A stretch of DNA of 64,000 nucleotides from Mycobacterium sp. UM_CSW (GTDB lineage: Bacteria > Actinomycetota > Actinomycetes > Mycobacteriales > Mycobacteriaceae), in NCBI RefSeq assembly GCF_000455205.1, contig NZ_AUWQ01000001.1:62001-126000 (forward strand), written 5' to 3'. This document shows, one piece after another, positions 8,374 through 17,487 of the stretch; positions within the stretch are counted from its first letter, which is position 1, and each line of letters begins with the position of its first letter. The notes under the pieces were generated by a model. It saw only the letters and a program-made list of their open reading frames with translations, ran no database searches and was not told the origin of the DNA. The position numbers and the translations under genes are program-made.

Positions 8374-9197
8374 GAATCGGCGTCCTGACGTTCATCACCG
8401 ACGAAGGAATCGGCCCGGTCGAGCTGGGCCGGGCACTCGAGGAGCGCGGGTTTGCCTCCCTGTTCTTGGCGGAGCACTCGCACATCCCCGTCGACGCCAA
8501 GACGCCGTATCCGATGGGCGGCCCGATTCCGCGGAAGTACTACCGGACGTTCGATCCGTTCGTGGCGTTGACCGCCGCGGCCGTCGCGACCGAGCAACTC
8601 GTCCTGGGCACCGGGATCGCGTTGGTCCCGCAGCGAGACCCGATCCTGACGGCCAAGGAGGTGGTCTCGCTCGACCTGGTGTCGCAGGGGCGATTCCGCT
8701 TTGGTGTGGGCGTGGGCTGGCTGCGCGAGGAGATCGCCAACCATGGCGTCGATCCTGGTGTGCGCGGCCGCACGGCGGACGAGCGGCTGGACGCGATGAT
8801 CGAGATCTGGACGCGGGAAAAGGCTGAGTTCCACGGCGAATTCGTGAACTTCGATGCGATCTACAGCTGGCCCAAGCCGCTGACGAAGCCGTATCCGCCG
8901 CTGTACGTGGGCGGCGGGTCGGGGGCTTTCAAGCGCATCGCCCGGCTCAACGCCGGCTGGCTCGCCATGAGCGGGTCGGCGGACGCCCTGTCGGGTCAGC
9001 TGGAGGAGCTGCGCGCCATTGCCGGGCACGACGTCCCGGTGATCAACATGCACATGGGGAAGCACACGGCGCAAGCGCTCGAGGGTTACCCGCCGCTGGG
9101 CGTCGAGCAGGTTTTGGTGGAGCTGGCCACCGAGCCGCGCGACGAGACGCTGCGGCGTTTGGATGAGCTGCAGGCCGAGTTCGCGCAATTGGCGTAA
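8370..9197 (+). CDS. LLM-class F420-dependent oxidoreductase
   Basis: 275 residues. The (beta/alpha)8 luciferase-like fold is indicated by MRIGVLTFITDEGIGPVELG at the start, FLAEHSHIP, the GTGIALVPQRDPI segment, FGVGVGWLREEIANHGVD and YVGGGSGAFKRIARLNAGW. In mycobacteria such proteins usually use reduced F420 to reduce or oxidise small organic molecules; the substrate is not evident. It is translationally coupled to the upstream membrane protein and ends 20 bases before a convergent flavin monooxygenase gene. Confidence 0.88.
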   Translation: MRIGVLTFITDEGIGPVELGRALEERGFASLFLAEHSHIPVDAKTPYPMGGPIPRKYYRTFDPFVALTAAAVATEQLVLGTGIALVPQRDPILTAKEVVSLDLVSQGRFRFGVGVGWLREEIANHGVDPGVRGRTADERLDAMIEIWTREKAEFHGEFVNFDAIYSWPKPLTKPYPPLYVGGGSGAFKRIARLNAGWLAMSGSADALSGQLEELRAIAGHDVPVINMHMGKHTAQALEGYPPLGVEQVLVELATEPRDETLRRLDELQAEFAQLA

Positions 9198-9217
9198 ACC
9201 ATTGCCGGGCAGGGGAT

Positions 9218-10708
9218 CTATCGGACCAGGGCCGCTTCCACGAGCGACCAGTAGTTGCGTTCCCGCTCGGTCAGCACGTTCGATGTGATCGCACCGAAGG
9301 TGGCGGCGTCGCGCGCGAACCGGGTCGGCGCGTCGGGCAACGCGTCCGGGCCTTGGAGCCGGAAACAACTCGGCGCCAGGGGACCGAACAGCAGGGCGCG
9401 CCGCAGCTCCGGCCAGTCATCCGGCTTCGGCTCGACACCAGCGGCCCGGGCGAAGGTCACCGCGACCACGTTCATCCGCGTCTTCTGCGACGTCCCTCGC
9501 CGCGAGCGGTAGGCCTTGATCGCCGACCGCTGGTCGGTCTCGGTGGGCGAGGGGATGGTGCCGCCCCATGTGTACGCGATCCACCTGGCTTGAAGTTCAA
9601 GCGGCACAAAGTATCCGCCCGACTGATCCCACATGCCCACGAAGGCCAGCCCCGGAAGGTCGGGATGGAAGGTGTAGCGGTCGGCGTCCAGGTGCACCGA
9701 GTCCAGGTCGAGGACGCGCCGGATGTCTTCCCCGAGGAATGGCATCGAAAGACTGAACCCGGTGCCGAACACGATCCCGTCGAATTCCTCGGTGCGGCCG
9801 TCGGCGAACGCCACCGTCGTGCCCGCGACCGACGCCATCCACGGGCGCACCGAGATCCGGCCCTCGGCCACCAGCGGCAGGTAGTGCTGGTTGAGGGTGA
9901 GGCCGGCCACCGAGATGGAAGGGTCCGGCGCCGGCGCGCCGTACTGCTGGGGGCTCCCTCCCGCCGCGACCACCAGCTCCTTGAGTTGCCGGTCGATCTC
10001 GGCCGGCTGCAGCGTCTCGTCGGCCAGCGTTCCGTACCGCGTATAGACCCGGTGATCGGACGGGACGCCGGCGGCGAACTTGGGCAGCACGTACCGCTGG
10101 CGTCGCTGGGTCACCACGACGCGCGCCGCGCCGAGTTGCGCGAGTTCCGTCGCGATCTCGAGCGCGCTGATCGCGCAGCCCGCCACCAGAACGCGCTTAC
10201 CCTGATACGGGGCGGGCCCGCGGTAGTGATATGTCGCGGTCGCTCCGGCCGAGCCGGCGAAGGTCTCGAGCCCAGGCACAGTTGGAATGGCTGCGGCGTG
10301 GAACCTTCCGGTGGCCACCACGACCCGCTCGAAACTTTCCTCCCCGCCGGCATAACGAACGAGCCAGCGGGCGCCGTCTCGCGTGACGAGTTCGACCGGA
10401 GTCCCGAACAGGATGCGTTCGACGAGCCCGAACCTTTCGGCGAAGCGGCGCAAATAGTCGAGAATGGCGCGGTTGGACGGATAGACGAGGCCGGTCTCGT
10501 GCTCGAGGTCGCTGAAGGCCGTCAGGACGCGGCTGCTGTTCGTGTGCATGCTGGGCCATACGCCGCTGCGGCCGTCCAGGCCCGCCCATTGCCCGCCGAG
10601 CACGGGCGAGCGCTCGAAGATCGTCGGCTCGAACCCCTGCGACAGCAGCCAACGCGCCGCGATGAGACCACCCGGTCCCGCCCCGATCACCGCGACGTTT
10701 CCAGCCAT
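9218..10708 (-). CDS. Flavin-containing monooxygenase-like NAD(P)/FAD oxidoreductase
   Basis: 496 residues. The FAD-binding Rossmann motif GAGPGG is at residues 9-14, followed by FERSPVLGGQWAG; the NADPH-binding motif is VAGCAISALEIATELA near residue 190. The usual FMO fingerprint FxGxxxHxxxY is altered to FAGSAGATATYHY, without the His at the standard place. This resembles FMO/Baeyer-Villiger-type enzymes that oxygenate small lipophilic molecules. It is the last gene of a same-strand run (SDR, SDR, CMD, ALDH, FMO) with an 18-base gap after the aldehyde dehydrogenase, which suggests a shared catabolic task. Confidence 0.87.
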   Translation of the reverse strand: MAGNVAVIGAGPGGLIAARWLLSQGFEPTIFERSPVLGGQWAGLDGRSGVWPSMHTNSSRVLTAFSDLEHETGLVYPSNRAILDYLRRFAERFGLVERILFGTPVELVTRDGARWLVRYAGGEESFERVVVATGRFHAAAIPTVPGLETFAGSAGATATYHYRGPAPYQGKRVLVAGCAISALEIATELAQLGAARVVVTQRRQRYVLPKFAAGVPSDHRVYTRYGTLADETLQPAEIDRQLKELVVAAGGSPQQYGAPAPDPSISVAGLTLNQHYLPLVAEGRISVRPWMASVAGTTVAFADGRTEEFDGIVFGTGFSLSMPFLGEDIRRVLDLDSVHLDADRYTFHPDLPGLAFVGMWDQSGGYFVPLELQARWIAYTWGGTIPSPTETDQRSAIKAYRSRRGTSQKTRMNVVAVTFARAAGVEPKPDDWPELRRALLFGPLAPSCFRLQGPDALPDAPTRFARDAATFGAITSNVLTERERNYWSLVEAALVR

Positions 10709-10726
10709 CCTGGAACTCTAAACGCT

Positions 10727-12175
10727 TCAGCCCATGGCGATTCGAATGTTCTTGATTCGCAGGAATTCGTAGAGGCCGTCCAGGCCGCCGGTGCGGCCGA
10801 AGCCGCTTTGCTTGAAACCGCCGTACGGTCCCTGCGGCGAGATGTCGCTGAACGTGTTGATCCAAACCGAGCCCGCCTCGAGCCGGCGCGCCACCCGGTG
10901 CGCGCGGGCGAGGTCGCGCGTCTGCACGAAGGCGTTCAAGCCGTATGGCGTGTCGTTGGCGATGCGCACCGCTTCGGCTTCGCTGCCGAACTTCATCAGG
11001 GACACCACCGGGCCGAAGGTCTCCGTTTGGGCCAGCGTGGAAGCGTTGTCCACGTCGCCGAACACGGTCGGCTCGATGTAGTATCCTGCCGCCAGCTCGC
11101 CGCCCAATCTGGTTCCGCCGGTGAGCAATTCACCCGCTTTGCTGCGGACGGCGCCATCGATCTCGGCGATGATGCGATCGGCGGCGGGCTGGCTGATGAC
11201 GGGCCCGAACACCACGCCCAGGTCGAACGGGTCGCCCGCCTTGGCGCTCGTGACGGCGCGCACGAAGCGTTCGGCGAACGCGTCATAGACCGATTCGTGC
11301 ACCAGGATCCGGCTGGCGCAGGCGCAGCTCTGTCCCGACTGGATCAGCGGGCCCTGGTGCGCCGACAGCATGGCGGCCGCATCGAGGTCGGCGTCGTCGA
11401 AGACGATCATCGCCGACTTGCCGCCGAGCTCGGCGACCACCGGTGTCAGGTTCGTCGCCGCCGCCTCGAGAACCTTGCGGGCGGTCGCCACGCCGCCGGT
11501 GAAGTGCACCTTGCGGATACCCGGATGGCGGACGAGGGCGTCACCGCCTTCCGGTCCGGCGGGCACCACATTGACGAGCCCGGCGGGAAGGCCCGCCGCC
11601 ACGCACAGCTCGCCGAATCGCAAGGCGGCGAACGGCGCCACCTCCGACGGCTTGAGCACGACGGCGTTGCCCGCCGCCAGCGCCGGGGCGACGCAGGACG
11701 CGATCACCACCAGCGCGCCGTTCCACGGGGTGATGACGCCGACGACGCCGTAGGGCTCACGCTCGACGAGGTTGACGTCGAACGATTCGGCCACCGGCGT
11801 GCTGAGGCCGTGCGGTTTGTCGACGTAGCCCGCGAAGTGGCGCAAAAACCGTTCGAGCAGAATCGCGTTGCCGGCGAGCGAGATTGGGACGGCGTAGTCG
11901 TGCACGTTGAGCCGGGCCAGCTCGTCCAGATCGTCGCGCACCGCGTCGGCCAGGTCGATCAACTTATCCCGCCGGCGATCGGCGGTGAGCGACATCCATT
12001 CTCGATGGGCCGCCCATGCGGAGGCGACCGCCTCGTCGATCTCGGCGGCGCCGGCCAATTGCACGCTCGCGTTGGGCTGGCCGGTGGCAGGGTAGATGTG
12101 CTGGTGGACCCCGCCGGACGACCGGGTCACGCGGTCGCCGCCGATCAGGAGTTCTCCGGACAGCGACGAACTCAC
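10727..12175 (-). CDS. Aldehyde dehydrogenase (NAD(P)+-dependent)
   Basis: 482 residues from GTG 12175, where GTGA overlaps the stop of the upstream CMD gene; the longer open frame to 12679 would run inside that gene. Family marks are present: ITPWNG in the cofactor pocket, FTGGVATARKV, the catalytic Glu in VAELGGKSA, and the nucleophile Cys in SGQSCACASR. It should oxidise an aldehyde to the acid. Together with two mycofactocin-type SDRs and a monooxygenase it suggests an alcohol-aldehyde-acid route; the substrate is unknown. Confidence 0.92.
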   Translation of the reverse strand: MSSSLSGELLIGGDRVTRSSGGVHQHIYPATGQPNASVQLAGAAEIDEAVASAWAAHREWMSLTADRRRDKLIDLADAVRDDLDELARLNVHDYAVPISLAGNAILLERFLRHFAGYVDKPHGLSTPVAESFDVNLVEREPYGVVGVITPWNGALVVIASCVAPALAAGNAVVLKPSEVAPFAALRFGELCVAAGLPAGLVNVVPAGPEGGDALVRHPGIRKVHFTGGVATARKVLEAAATNLTPVVAELGGKSAMIVFDDADLDAAAMLSAHQGPLIQSGQSCACASRILVHESVYDAFAERFVRAVTSAKAGDPFDLGVVFGPVISQPAADRIIAEIDGAVRSKAGELLTGGTRLGGELAAGYYIEPTVFGDVDNASTLAQTETFGPVVSLMKFGSEAEAVRIANDTPYGLNAFVQTRDLARAHRVARRLEAGSVWINTFSDISPQGPYGGFKQSGFGRTGGLDGLYEFLRIKNIRIAMG

Positions 12176-12972
12176 GTCGCGGCGGCTTCCGCGTGCCATT
12201 CCGCCGACACCCGCTGCTTCTGCTCGCCGATCACCTGGCTCAGGTGGGAGGCCTTCGGCCAGCCGTAGTAGGCGGCGAAATGCAGGGCCAATTCGTCCAT
12301 CTCGTCGAACGAGATGTCGCGGCTCTTGAGCGCGGCGTAGACGTGGCTGAGGATCGGGATAGGCGCGTCCTGGATGGCCACACACGCCACCGTCACCAGC
12401 CGCCGCTCCTTGATTCCCAGACCCGGCCGCAGCCACATCTCGCCGAACACGAAGTTCAAAATCCCCGCGCCGGAGTAGGGGTTGTCGCGGATCGGAACAA
12501 ACGGAATGCAGTTGACCGCCCTGAAGCATTCCTCCCCGCCCGCCAATCGGCTCTCCGCGTCGCTCGGGGTGACCAAGGGCAGCAGCGGCTCGGGCGGCGG
12601 CACATCCTGGCCGCGCTCGCGCTGGATCCGTTCCCATTGCGCGTCGACGGCCATGTTGAATCGGGACGCCTTGGGCCAACCGGCGTATACCGCGAAATGC
12701 AGTACCGTTTCGCGCATCTCCGTGATCGTCAGGTCGCCGCTGTTCAACGCCGCGTACACGTGATCCTGCAGGGGTTCCTCGGCGTCGGCGGCCGCGACGC
12801 AGGCCAGCGTGACGAAACGCCGGTCCCTGCGGCTCAAGATCGGCCGCGACCAGATTTCGGCGAAGACGAAATCGATCAGGCCACTGGTGGTCGTGGGGCT
12901 CGGATCGTCGGGCGGGGGCACCGTCATCACCTCGGCGAAACGGTGTCGGCCCAGTTCGGAGCGTTCTGTCAT
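12172..12972 (-). CDS. Tandem carboxymuconolactone decarboxylase (CMD)-like protein
   Basis: 266 residues from ATG 12972. Two homologous halves are visible: residues about 28-110 (SRRDRRFVTLACVAAADAE, LHFAVYAGWPKASRFN) and about 160-250 (GIKERRLVTVACVAIQDAP, LHFAAYYGWPKASHLS), so the protein is an internal duplication of a CMD/AhpD-fold domain. Neither half has the CxxC of AhpD peroxidases, so a peroxidase role is unlikely; a decarboxylase or hydrolase-type role, or a stabilising partner, is more plausible. It overlaps the aldehyde dehydrogenase by 4 bases and follows the SDR by 34 bases. Confidence 0.85.
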   Translation of the reverse strand: MTERSELGRHRFAEVMTVPPPDDPSPTTTSGLIDFVFAEIWSRPILSRRDRRFVTLACVAAADAEEPLQDHVYAALNSGDLTITEMRETVLHFAVYAGWPKASRFNMAVDAQWERIQRERGQDVPPPEPLLPLVTPSDAESRLAGGEECFRAVNCIPFVPIRDNPYSGAGILNFVFGEMWLRPGLGIKERRLVTVACVAIQDAPIPILSHVYAALKSRDISFDEMDELALHFAAYYGWPKASHLSQVIGEQKQRVSAEWHAEAAAT

Positions 12973-13006
12973 GAAACCCACTCTCGGCGTTGGGGTTTGA
13001 TGGCCG

Positions 13007-13816
13007 TCACCGTAGGGTGACGCCGGCGTCCACCTTGAACTCCAGCCCGGTGACGAATCGGGACTCGTCCGACACCAGGAACAGCACCGCGTTGCTGATG
13101 TCGATCGCCTCGGCCATGAGGGTGGGCAGGGCATTGAGGAAGATGGGGATCAAGTCGGGCCGCGTCTCGGCCAGGAGGCCCTGCAGGGATTCCGGGCGCA
13201 TTCCCGTCTCCACCCCCGTCGGGTGCACGGTATTGACGCGAACGCTCTGCGCGGCAAGCTCATTGGCCAGCGCGCGGCTCAACCCGACGACGCCGTGCTT
13301 GGACGCCGTGTACGGAAGGTGCAGCGGGGTGCCCTTCAGCCCGGCCGACGAACTGACGAGGACGAGGCTGCCGCCCTGGCCGACGAGGTGGGGGAGGGCG
13401 GCGGCGCAGGTGTTCCAGGTGCCGATGAGGTTGACGTCGACGACGGTGCGCCACTGCTCCGGCGTCGTCGTGTCCCAGGTGCCGACGGTCAGCACCCCGG
13501 CGTTGGCCACGGCGGCGTCCAGGCCGCCCAATTCGGCGACGCCGTCGTCGACCGCCGCGGCCAGGCCCGCCGCGTCGCGGATGTCGACCACGTGGAGGAC
13601 GGCGCGGCGGTCATGCTTTTCGATCAGCCGTGCGGTTTCCTCGAGGTCCGCGCGCGAGGCGAGGGGATACTCGATCTCCGGCAGTGAGGCGCAGATGTCG
13701 ACCAGGATGAGGTCGGCTCCCTCCTCGGCCAGGCGCACCGCGTGGCTGCGGCCCATTCCCCGCGCGGCGCCGGTTACCAGCACTCGCTTGCCTGCGACTC
13801 GTCCGTTCGCGCTCAT
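13007..13816 (-). CDS. Mycofactocin-coupled short-chain dehydrogenase/reductase
   Basis: 269 residues. The cofactor motif TGAARGMGRSHA with the following LILVDICASLPEIEYPLA, the ANAG element and the catalytic YTASK are all present. The RGMGRSHA version and the insertion after the second strand are features of the mycofactocin-associated SDR family, whose NAD is held tightly and re-oxidised by mycofactocin. It probably oxidises an alcohol. Its ATG at 13816 overlaps the upstream SDR stop (ATGA), so the two related SDRs are translated together. Confidence 0.88.
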   Translation of the reverse strand: MSANGRVAGKRVLVTGAARGMGRSHAVRLAEEGADLILVDICASLPEIEYPLASRADLEETARLIEKHDRRAVLHVVDIRDAAGLAAAVDDGVAELGGLDAAVANAGVLTVGTWDTTTPEQWRTVVDVNLIGTWNTCAAALPHLVGQGGSLVLVSSSAGLKGTPLHLPYTASKHGVVGLSRALANELAAQSVRVNTVHPTGVETGMRPESLQGLLAETRPDLIPIFLNALPTLMAEAIDISNAVLFLVSDESRFVTGLEFKVDAGVTLR

Positions 13817-14643
13817 AGCTTGTTGCAGAATCCGGCGTCGACGGGGAAGGTCACGCCGGTGACGTACTTGGCCTCGTCGGAAACCAGGTAGGCGATGGCG
13901 GCGCTGATGTCCTCGGGCTCCAGCAGGCCGACCGGCATCGGGTTTTGCAGGTGCGGGCCGCCGTCGGGGTAGTTCTCGAGGAATTCGGTCATGGCGGGGT
14001 TGACCGCCATCATGGTGTTGACCGCGGTCGGGTGCACGGTGTTGACCCGAATGTTCAGCGGCGCAAGCGCATTGGCGAGTGTCCGCATCAGCCCGACGAT
14101 GCCGTGTTTGGAGGCCGCGTAGCCCAGGCCGCCGCCTTGCAGGCCGCCGAAACCTTTCAGGCCAGCGGTGGAGCTGGTGAAGATGATCGCCCCGCCGCGA
14201 TTACCGGCGAGCAGGTGCGGAATCGCCGCCCACGCGGTGTGGTAGGCGCCGTCGAGGTTGACCCCGGTCGCCGCCTTCCACTGCTCCAGCTCCTCCTCGA
14301 TGGTCAGCTCGCGGAAGGCCACCGGTGCGATCCCCGCGTTGGCCAGCACGATGTCGAGGCGGCCGAACTGCTCGACGCCGGCGTCCACCGCCGACTTGAC
14401 CTGATGGAAGTCGCGGACGTCTGCCACCAGCCCGAGCATCTTGGCGCCCTCGGCCTCGACGAGGGCCACCGTTTCGTCGAGCTCGGCGCGACTGGCCATC
14501 GGGTAGCCGTTGGCGGCGATGTCTTCGCAGATGTCGATGCCGACGATGCTGGCCCCGTCGCGCGCCAGGCGAATCGCGTGGCTGCGGCCCTGTCCGCGCG
14601 CGACCCCGGTGATGAAGGCGACCTTGCCTTCCAGTTGGCCCAT
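13813..14643 (-). CDS. Mycofactocin-coupled short-chain dehydrogenase/reductase
   Basis: 276 residues, first gene of the 9.2-14.6 kb operon. TGVARGQGRSHAIRLARDGA, the DICEDIAANGYPMA insertion, ANAG, and YAASK are all intact, again matching the mycofactocin-associated SDR type. It is a paralogue of the downstream SDR rather than a copy: the fold motifs agree but the substrate region differs. The promoter lies in the 44 bases shared with the divergent TetR gene; the 13-base element at 14658-14670 is only 15 bases from its start codon, so repression by that TetR is likely. Confidence 0.9.
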   Translation of the reverse strand: MGQLEGKVAFITGVARGQGRSHAIRLARDGASIVGIDICEDIAANGYPMASRAELDETVALVEAEGAKMLGLVADVRDFHQVKSAVDAGVEQFGRLDIVLANAGIAPVAFRELTIEEELEQWKAATGVNLDGAYHTAWAAIPHLLAGNRGGAIIFTSSTAGLKGFGGLQGGGLGYAASKHGIVGLMRTLANALAPLNIRVNTVHPTAVNTMMAVNPAMTEFLENYPDGGPHLQNPMPVGLLEPEDISAAIAYLVSDEAKYVTGVTFPVDAGFCNKL

Positions 14644-14657
14644 GATGCTGCCCTTCA

Positions 14658-14670
14658 GTAACGTGGTTAC
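14658..14670. promoter_or_regulatory. Operator copy 1, GTAAC-N3-GTTAC
   Basis: GTAACGTGGTTAC is a perfect 5-base inverted repeat around 3 bases. It lies 15 bases upstream of the first SDR gene (minus strand) and 18 bases upstream of the TetR start (plus strand). An identical-arm copy follows 25 bases later. The pair is the obvious binding site for the adjacent TetR regulator. Confidence 0.72.
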
Positions 14671-14682
14671 CCGAGCGGTAGA

Positions 14683-14695
14683 GTAACATGGTTAC
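14683..14695. promoter_or_regulatory. Operator copy 2, GTAAC-N3-GTTAC, overlapping the TetR start codon
   Basis: GTAACATGGTTAC has the same arms as the copy at 14658, and its central ATG is the likely start codon of the TetR gene (14688). Binding here would directly block expression of the regulator's own gene. Centre-to-centre spacing of the two copies is 25 bases. Confidence 0.72.
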
Positions 14696-15281
14696 TGTGG
14701 TTGCAGAAGGGGGTCGCCAGCCGGATCCGATCATCGAGATCGTGGTCGAGCTGCTGGACACGCAGGGCTACGAGGCCGTGCAGCTCCGCGAGGTGGCCAA
14801 GCGCGCACGGGTATCCCTCGCCACGATCTACAAGCGGTACGCGACCCGCGACGAGCTGATCGTCGCCGCCCTCGAATGGTGGATGGACACCAATCGTTAC
14901 GCGAACCTGCCGTCACCCGCCACCGGCGAAAGCGGCGAATCGCTTTACTCCGACCTGATGGCTGTGATGCGGACGATTTTCGAGCCGTGGGAGCGGCACC
15001 CGACGATGCTGCGTTCGTACTTTCGCGCACGATCCGGGCCGGGCGGCGAACGGCTGATCCAGCGTGGCGTCGACGCCGTGGTCCCCGTTGCTAAATCGAT
15101 TACGGCCCAGGTGGATTCGGATTACGCGAAAGATCTCGAGCTGATCCTGACGGGCGTCGTCTTCGGCTTCCTAGGACGCTTTGCGCAGGGCGAGATCGAG
15201 GTCACCGAGATCGTGCCCGGAATCGAGCGCGCCGTGTTCTGGCTGACGGCGGCCTACGAGAACCGCGCCGTCGCGCAATAG
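14688..15281 (+). CDS. TetR/AcrR family regulator of the adjacent SDR-ALDH-FMO operon
   Basis: 197 residues. The helix-turn-helix is at about residues 26-56 (LREVAKRARVSLATIYKRYATRDELI), followed by a helical effector domain with several Trp/Phe residues that could line a hydrophobic pocket. The start ATG sits in the middle of a palindrome and no Shine-Dalgarno sequence is visible, so the mRNA may be leaderless, as is common in mycobacteria. Divergent placement and paired operators indicate autorepression and control of the 9.2-14.6 kb operon. It ends one base before the convergent SelO gene. Confidence 0.88.
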   Translation: MVTVVAEGGRQPDPIIEIVVELLDTQGYEAVQLREVAKRARVSLATIYKRYATRDELIVAALEWWMDTNRYANLPSPATGESGESLYSDLMAVMRTIFEPWERHPTMLRSYFRARSGPGGERLIQRGVDAVVPVAKSITAQVDSDYAKDLELILTGVVFGFLGRFAQGEIEVTEIVPGIERAVFWLTAAYENRAVAQ

Positions 15282-15282
15282 T

Positions 15283-16746
15283 TCAAGTGCCGCAGAACGT
15301 TTGGTACGCGCCGAAATCCTCCGGCGCGGGGCTGGCGTAGCGCTCGAGGCCCGGTCGTTCGTCATACGGGGCGGTGACTGCGTCGAGCAGGCGCCCGAGC
15401 GGATCGAGATCGCCCGCCGTGGCCGCGGCCAGTGCCTCCTCGACAAGGTGATTGCGCGGAATGTAGACGGGGTTGGTGCGGTCCATCGATTCGGCGTCCG
15501 GGCCGAGGGCGCGCCAGCGTGCCAACCAGTCGTCGAACCCGGCGAGGTTGATGAACAGCCCGCGCGCTCCTTCCGATTCGCCGCGCGCCGCGCGCCCGAG
15601 GTGGCGGAAGAAGGACGTGTAGTCGACATGGCTTTCGTTCAGCAGCGCGAGCAACTCGTCGGCCAGCGGCGCGACGACTCCGGCGTCCAGGTCCTCGGGC
15701 AGACCCAGTTTGGCGCGCATGCCGGCCGACCACACCGCGTCATAGCTGGGCCGGAAAGTTCCGAACGCTTCCTCGGCGAGCGCCACCGCCTCGTCAACAT
15801 CGTTGGACAACAACGGAATCAGCGATTCGGCGAACCGCGCCAGGTTCCACCCGGCCACCACCGGCTGGTTGCCGAAAGCGTAGCGACCCCAGAAATCGAT
15901 CGAGCTGAAAACCGTGTCCGGGTCATAGGCCTCCATGAATGCGCACGGCCCGTAGTCGATGGTTTCACCGGAGATCGTCATGTTGTCGGTGTTCATCACC
16001 CCGTGCACGAAACCGATCAGCATCCATCGGGCGATCAGCGACGCCTGGACGCCCACCACCGCTTCGAACAGAGCTAGGTACGGTCGCTCGGCCTCGGCCG
16101 CGCTCGGATGGTGCCGCGCGATCGCATGGTCGGCGAGGCGGCGCAGCAGATCGACGTCGCCGGTGGCCGACGCGTATTGGAAGCTGCCCACGCGCAGGTG
16201 ACTACTGGCCACGCGGGTGAGCACGGCGCCGGGCAGCAGCGTCTCGCGCTGCACCGGCCGCCCGGTGGCCACGACGGCCAGCGACCGGGTCGTTGGGACG
16301 CCCAACGCGTGCATCGCCTCGCTGACGACGTACTCGCGCAGCATCGGGCCCACCGCCGCCAGACCGTCGCCGCCGCGTGCGAATGGCGTCGGGCCGGACC
16401 CCTTCAGGTGGATGTCGCGCAGGCGCCCGCCGTCGTCGACGAGCTCGCCCAACAGCAGTGCGCGGCCGTCGCCTAACCGCGGGACGTACCCGCCGAACTG
16501 GTGCCCGGCGTAAGCCTGGGCCACCGGAACGGCGCCGCCGGGGACGAGGTTGCCCACCAGGAAACGCAGCCCGTCGGGACTCCGCAGCCAGTCGGCGTCG
16601 AGACCGAGCTCGGCGGCCAGCGGTTCGTTGATCGCGAGCAGCCGCAGGTCGGGTGCCAGCTCGGCCTGCCAGCGGACGGCCATCTCCGGCAGCTGGCGAA
16701 AGAACCGGTCCTGCAGAGCAACGGTGGTATCCGGCGCAACGCTCAC
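15283..16746 (-). CDS. selO: SelO/YdiU family protein (pseudokinase-fold AMP-transferase)
   Basis: 487 residues from GTG 16746, the full family length. Diagnostic segments include [61 protein letters not shown] and the atypical kinase active site MNTDNMTI...[13 protein letters not shown]. SelO proteins transfer AMP to protein hydroxyl groups and are linked to redox stress; the family's C-terminal selenocysteine or cysteine corresponds here to the Cys in TFCGT at the very end. Cytoplasmic. It converges on the TetR gene with a one-base gap. Confidence 0.92.
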   Translation of the reverse strand: MSVAPDTTVALQDRFFRQLPEMAVRWQAELAPDLRLLAINEPLAAELGLDADWLRSPDGLRFLVGNLVPGGAVPVAQAYAGHQFGGYVPRLGDGRALLLGELVDDGGRLRDIHLKGSGPTPFARGGDGLAAVGPMLREYVVSEAMHALGVPTTRSLAVVATGRPVQRETLLPGAVLTRVASSHLRVGSFQYASATGDVDLLRRLADHAIARHHPSAAEAERPYLALFEAVVGVQASLIARWMLIGFVHGVMNTDNMTISGETIDYGPCAFMEAYDPDTVFSSIDFWGRYAFGNQPVVAGWNLARFAESLIPLLSNDVDEAVALAEEAFGTFRPSYDAVWSAGMRAKLGLPEDLDAGVVAPLADELLALLNESHVDYTSFFRHLGRAARGESEGARGLFINLAGFDDWLARWRALGPDAESMDRTNPVYIPRNHLVEEALAAATAGDLDPLGRLLDAVTAPYDERPGLERYASPAPEDFGAYQTFCGT

Positions 16747-16774
16747 TTCACCGAGACTACGGAAAGTCCCGTAC

Positions 16775-17341
16775 CTAGCCGATGGCCTGCGCGATCAAGT
16801 CGCGGGCGCGGTCCAGCATCGAGGCAAACGGCCCGACGGCGAAATTCAGCTTCGCCGATTCCACGCCCGGATGCGGACGGGTGGGGGCTATCGCCTCGGC
16901 CGCACGCACCGCCGAGCCCATCCGCTTGAGGTCGTTCGCGTCGACTTCCTTCTGCAGCAGGGGGAATTCTTCGTCCTCCTCGTGCCGGGCGTGGTCGAGC
17001 ACGGCGTCGCGCAGCTTGGTCAGCTCGTCGACGAACTCCTGCGAGGTGAAGTCGAGTTTCTCGATCCCCGACAGCAGTTCCTTGGCTTCGTGCTCTTCTT
17101 TGAGCCGGGCGTCGACGATTGCGTCGCCGCCGTCGACCTCGCGGCGAGTCCGCGGATGCACCACCATCTCCTCGGCCGTCTCGTGCACGGCCAGCAGTTG
17201 GCGCAACTCCACGAACGGCTTCTCGCGTGCCTTGGGGTCCGATGCGTGCAGCACTTCGTCAAACATGTCCTCGATGAGGTTGTGCTGCGCTTTGAGAAAC
17301 GCGACGACCTCCTCGGGAGATTGGACAATCATGTCGGCCAT
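16775..17341 (-). CDS. Hemerythrin HHE domain protein
   Basis: 188 residues from the ATG at 17341 ([12 protein letters not shown]), preferred because GGAGG stands 8 bases upstream; an ATG at 17356 is also in frame. The four-helix-bundle ligands appear as [35 protein letters not shown] and [12 protein letters not shown], the usual arrangement for a non-haem di-iron site that binds oxygen or nitric oxide. A C-terminal tail follows (about 140-188). It lies 28 bases past the SelO start on the same strand; a functional link is not shown. Confidence 0.88.
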   Translation of the reverse strand: MADMIVQSPEEVVAFLKAQHNLIEDMFDEVLHASDPKAREKPFVELRQLLAVHETAEEMVVHPRTRREVDGGDAIVDARLKEEHEAKELLSGIEKLDFTSQEFVDELTKLRDAVLDHARHEEDEEFPLLQKEVDANDLKRMGSAVRAAEAIAPTRPHPGVESAKLNFAVGPFASMLDRARDLIAQAIG

Positions 17342-17437
17342 CGCCGATACCTCCATCGATAGGGGATCCGGGGGTGCGGGCTATGGGCTGTGCACCGCTT
17401 TGCCAGAAATACCCGGCGCTGGGACGGGTAAACGCGA

Positions 17438-17473
17438 GCCCCCGTCGGACCGCTTGCAGCATCCGACGGGGGC
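17438..17473 (-). terminator. Strong hairpin after the WGxxGxxG protein gene
   Basis: A perfect 12-base stem (GCCCCCGTCGGA at 17438-17449 with its complement at 17462-17473) encloses a 12-base loop. It lies 15 bases past the stop of the 17488-17769 gene on the minus strand. Downstream of the stem that strand reads TCGCGTTTACCC, a weak T-run, so it is a plausible mycobacterial-type terminator. Confidence 0.7.
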
Positions 17474-17487
17474 TTCGGCGGATTCAG

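Noticed and set aside
9353-12268. 971-residue open frame antisense to the monooxygenase and aldehyde dehydrogenase genes
   Set aside because: It is Arg/Gly/His-rich with no domain signal and lies opposite two clear enzymes; long antisense frames are expected in GC-rich DNA.
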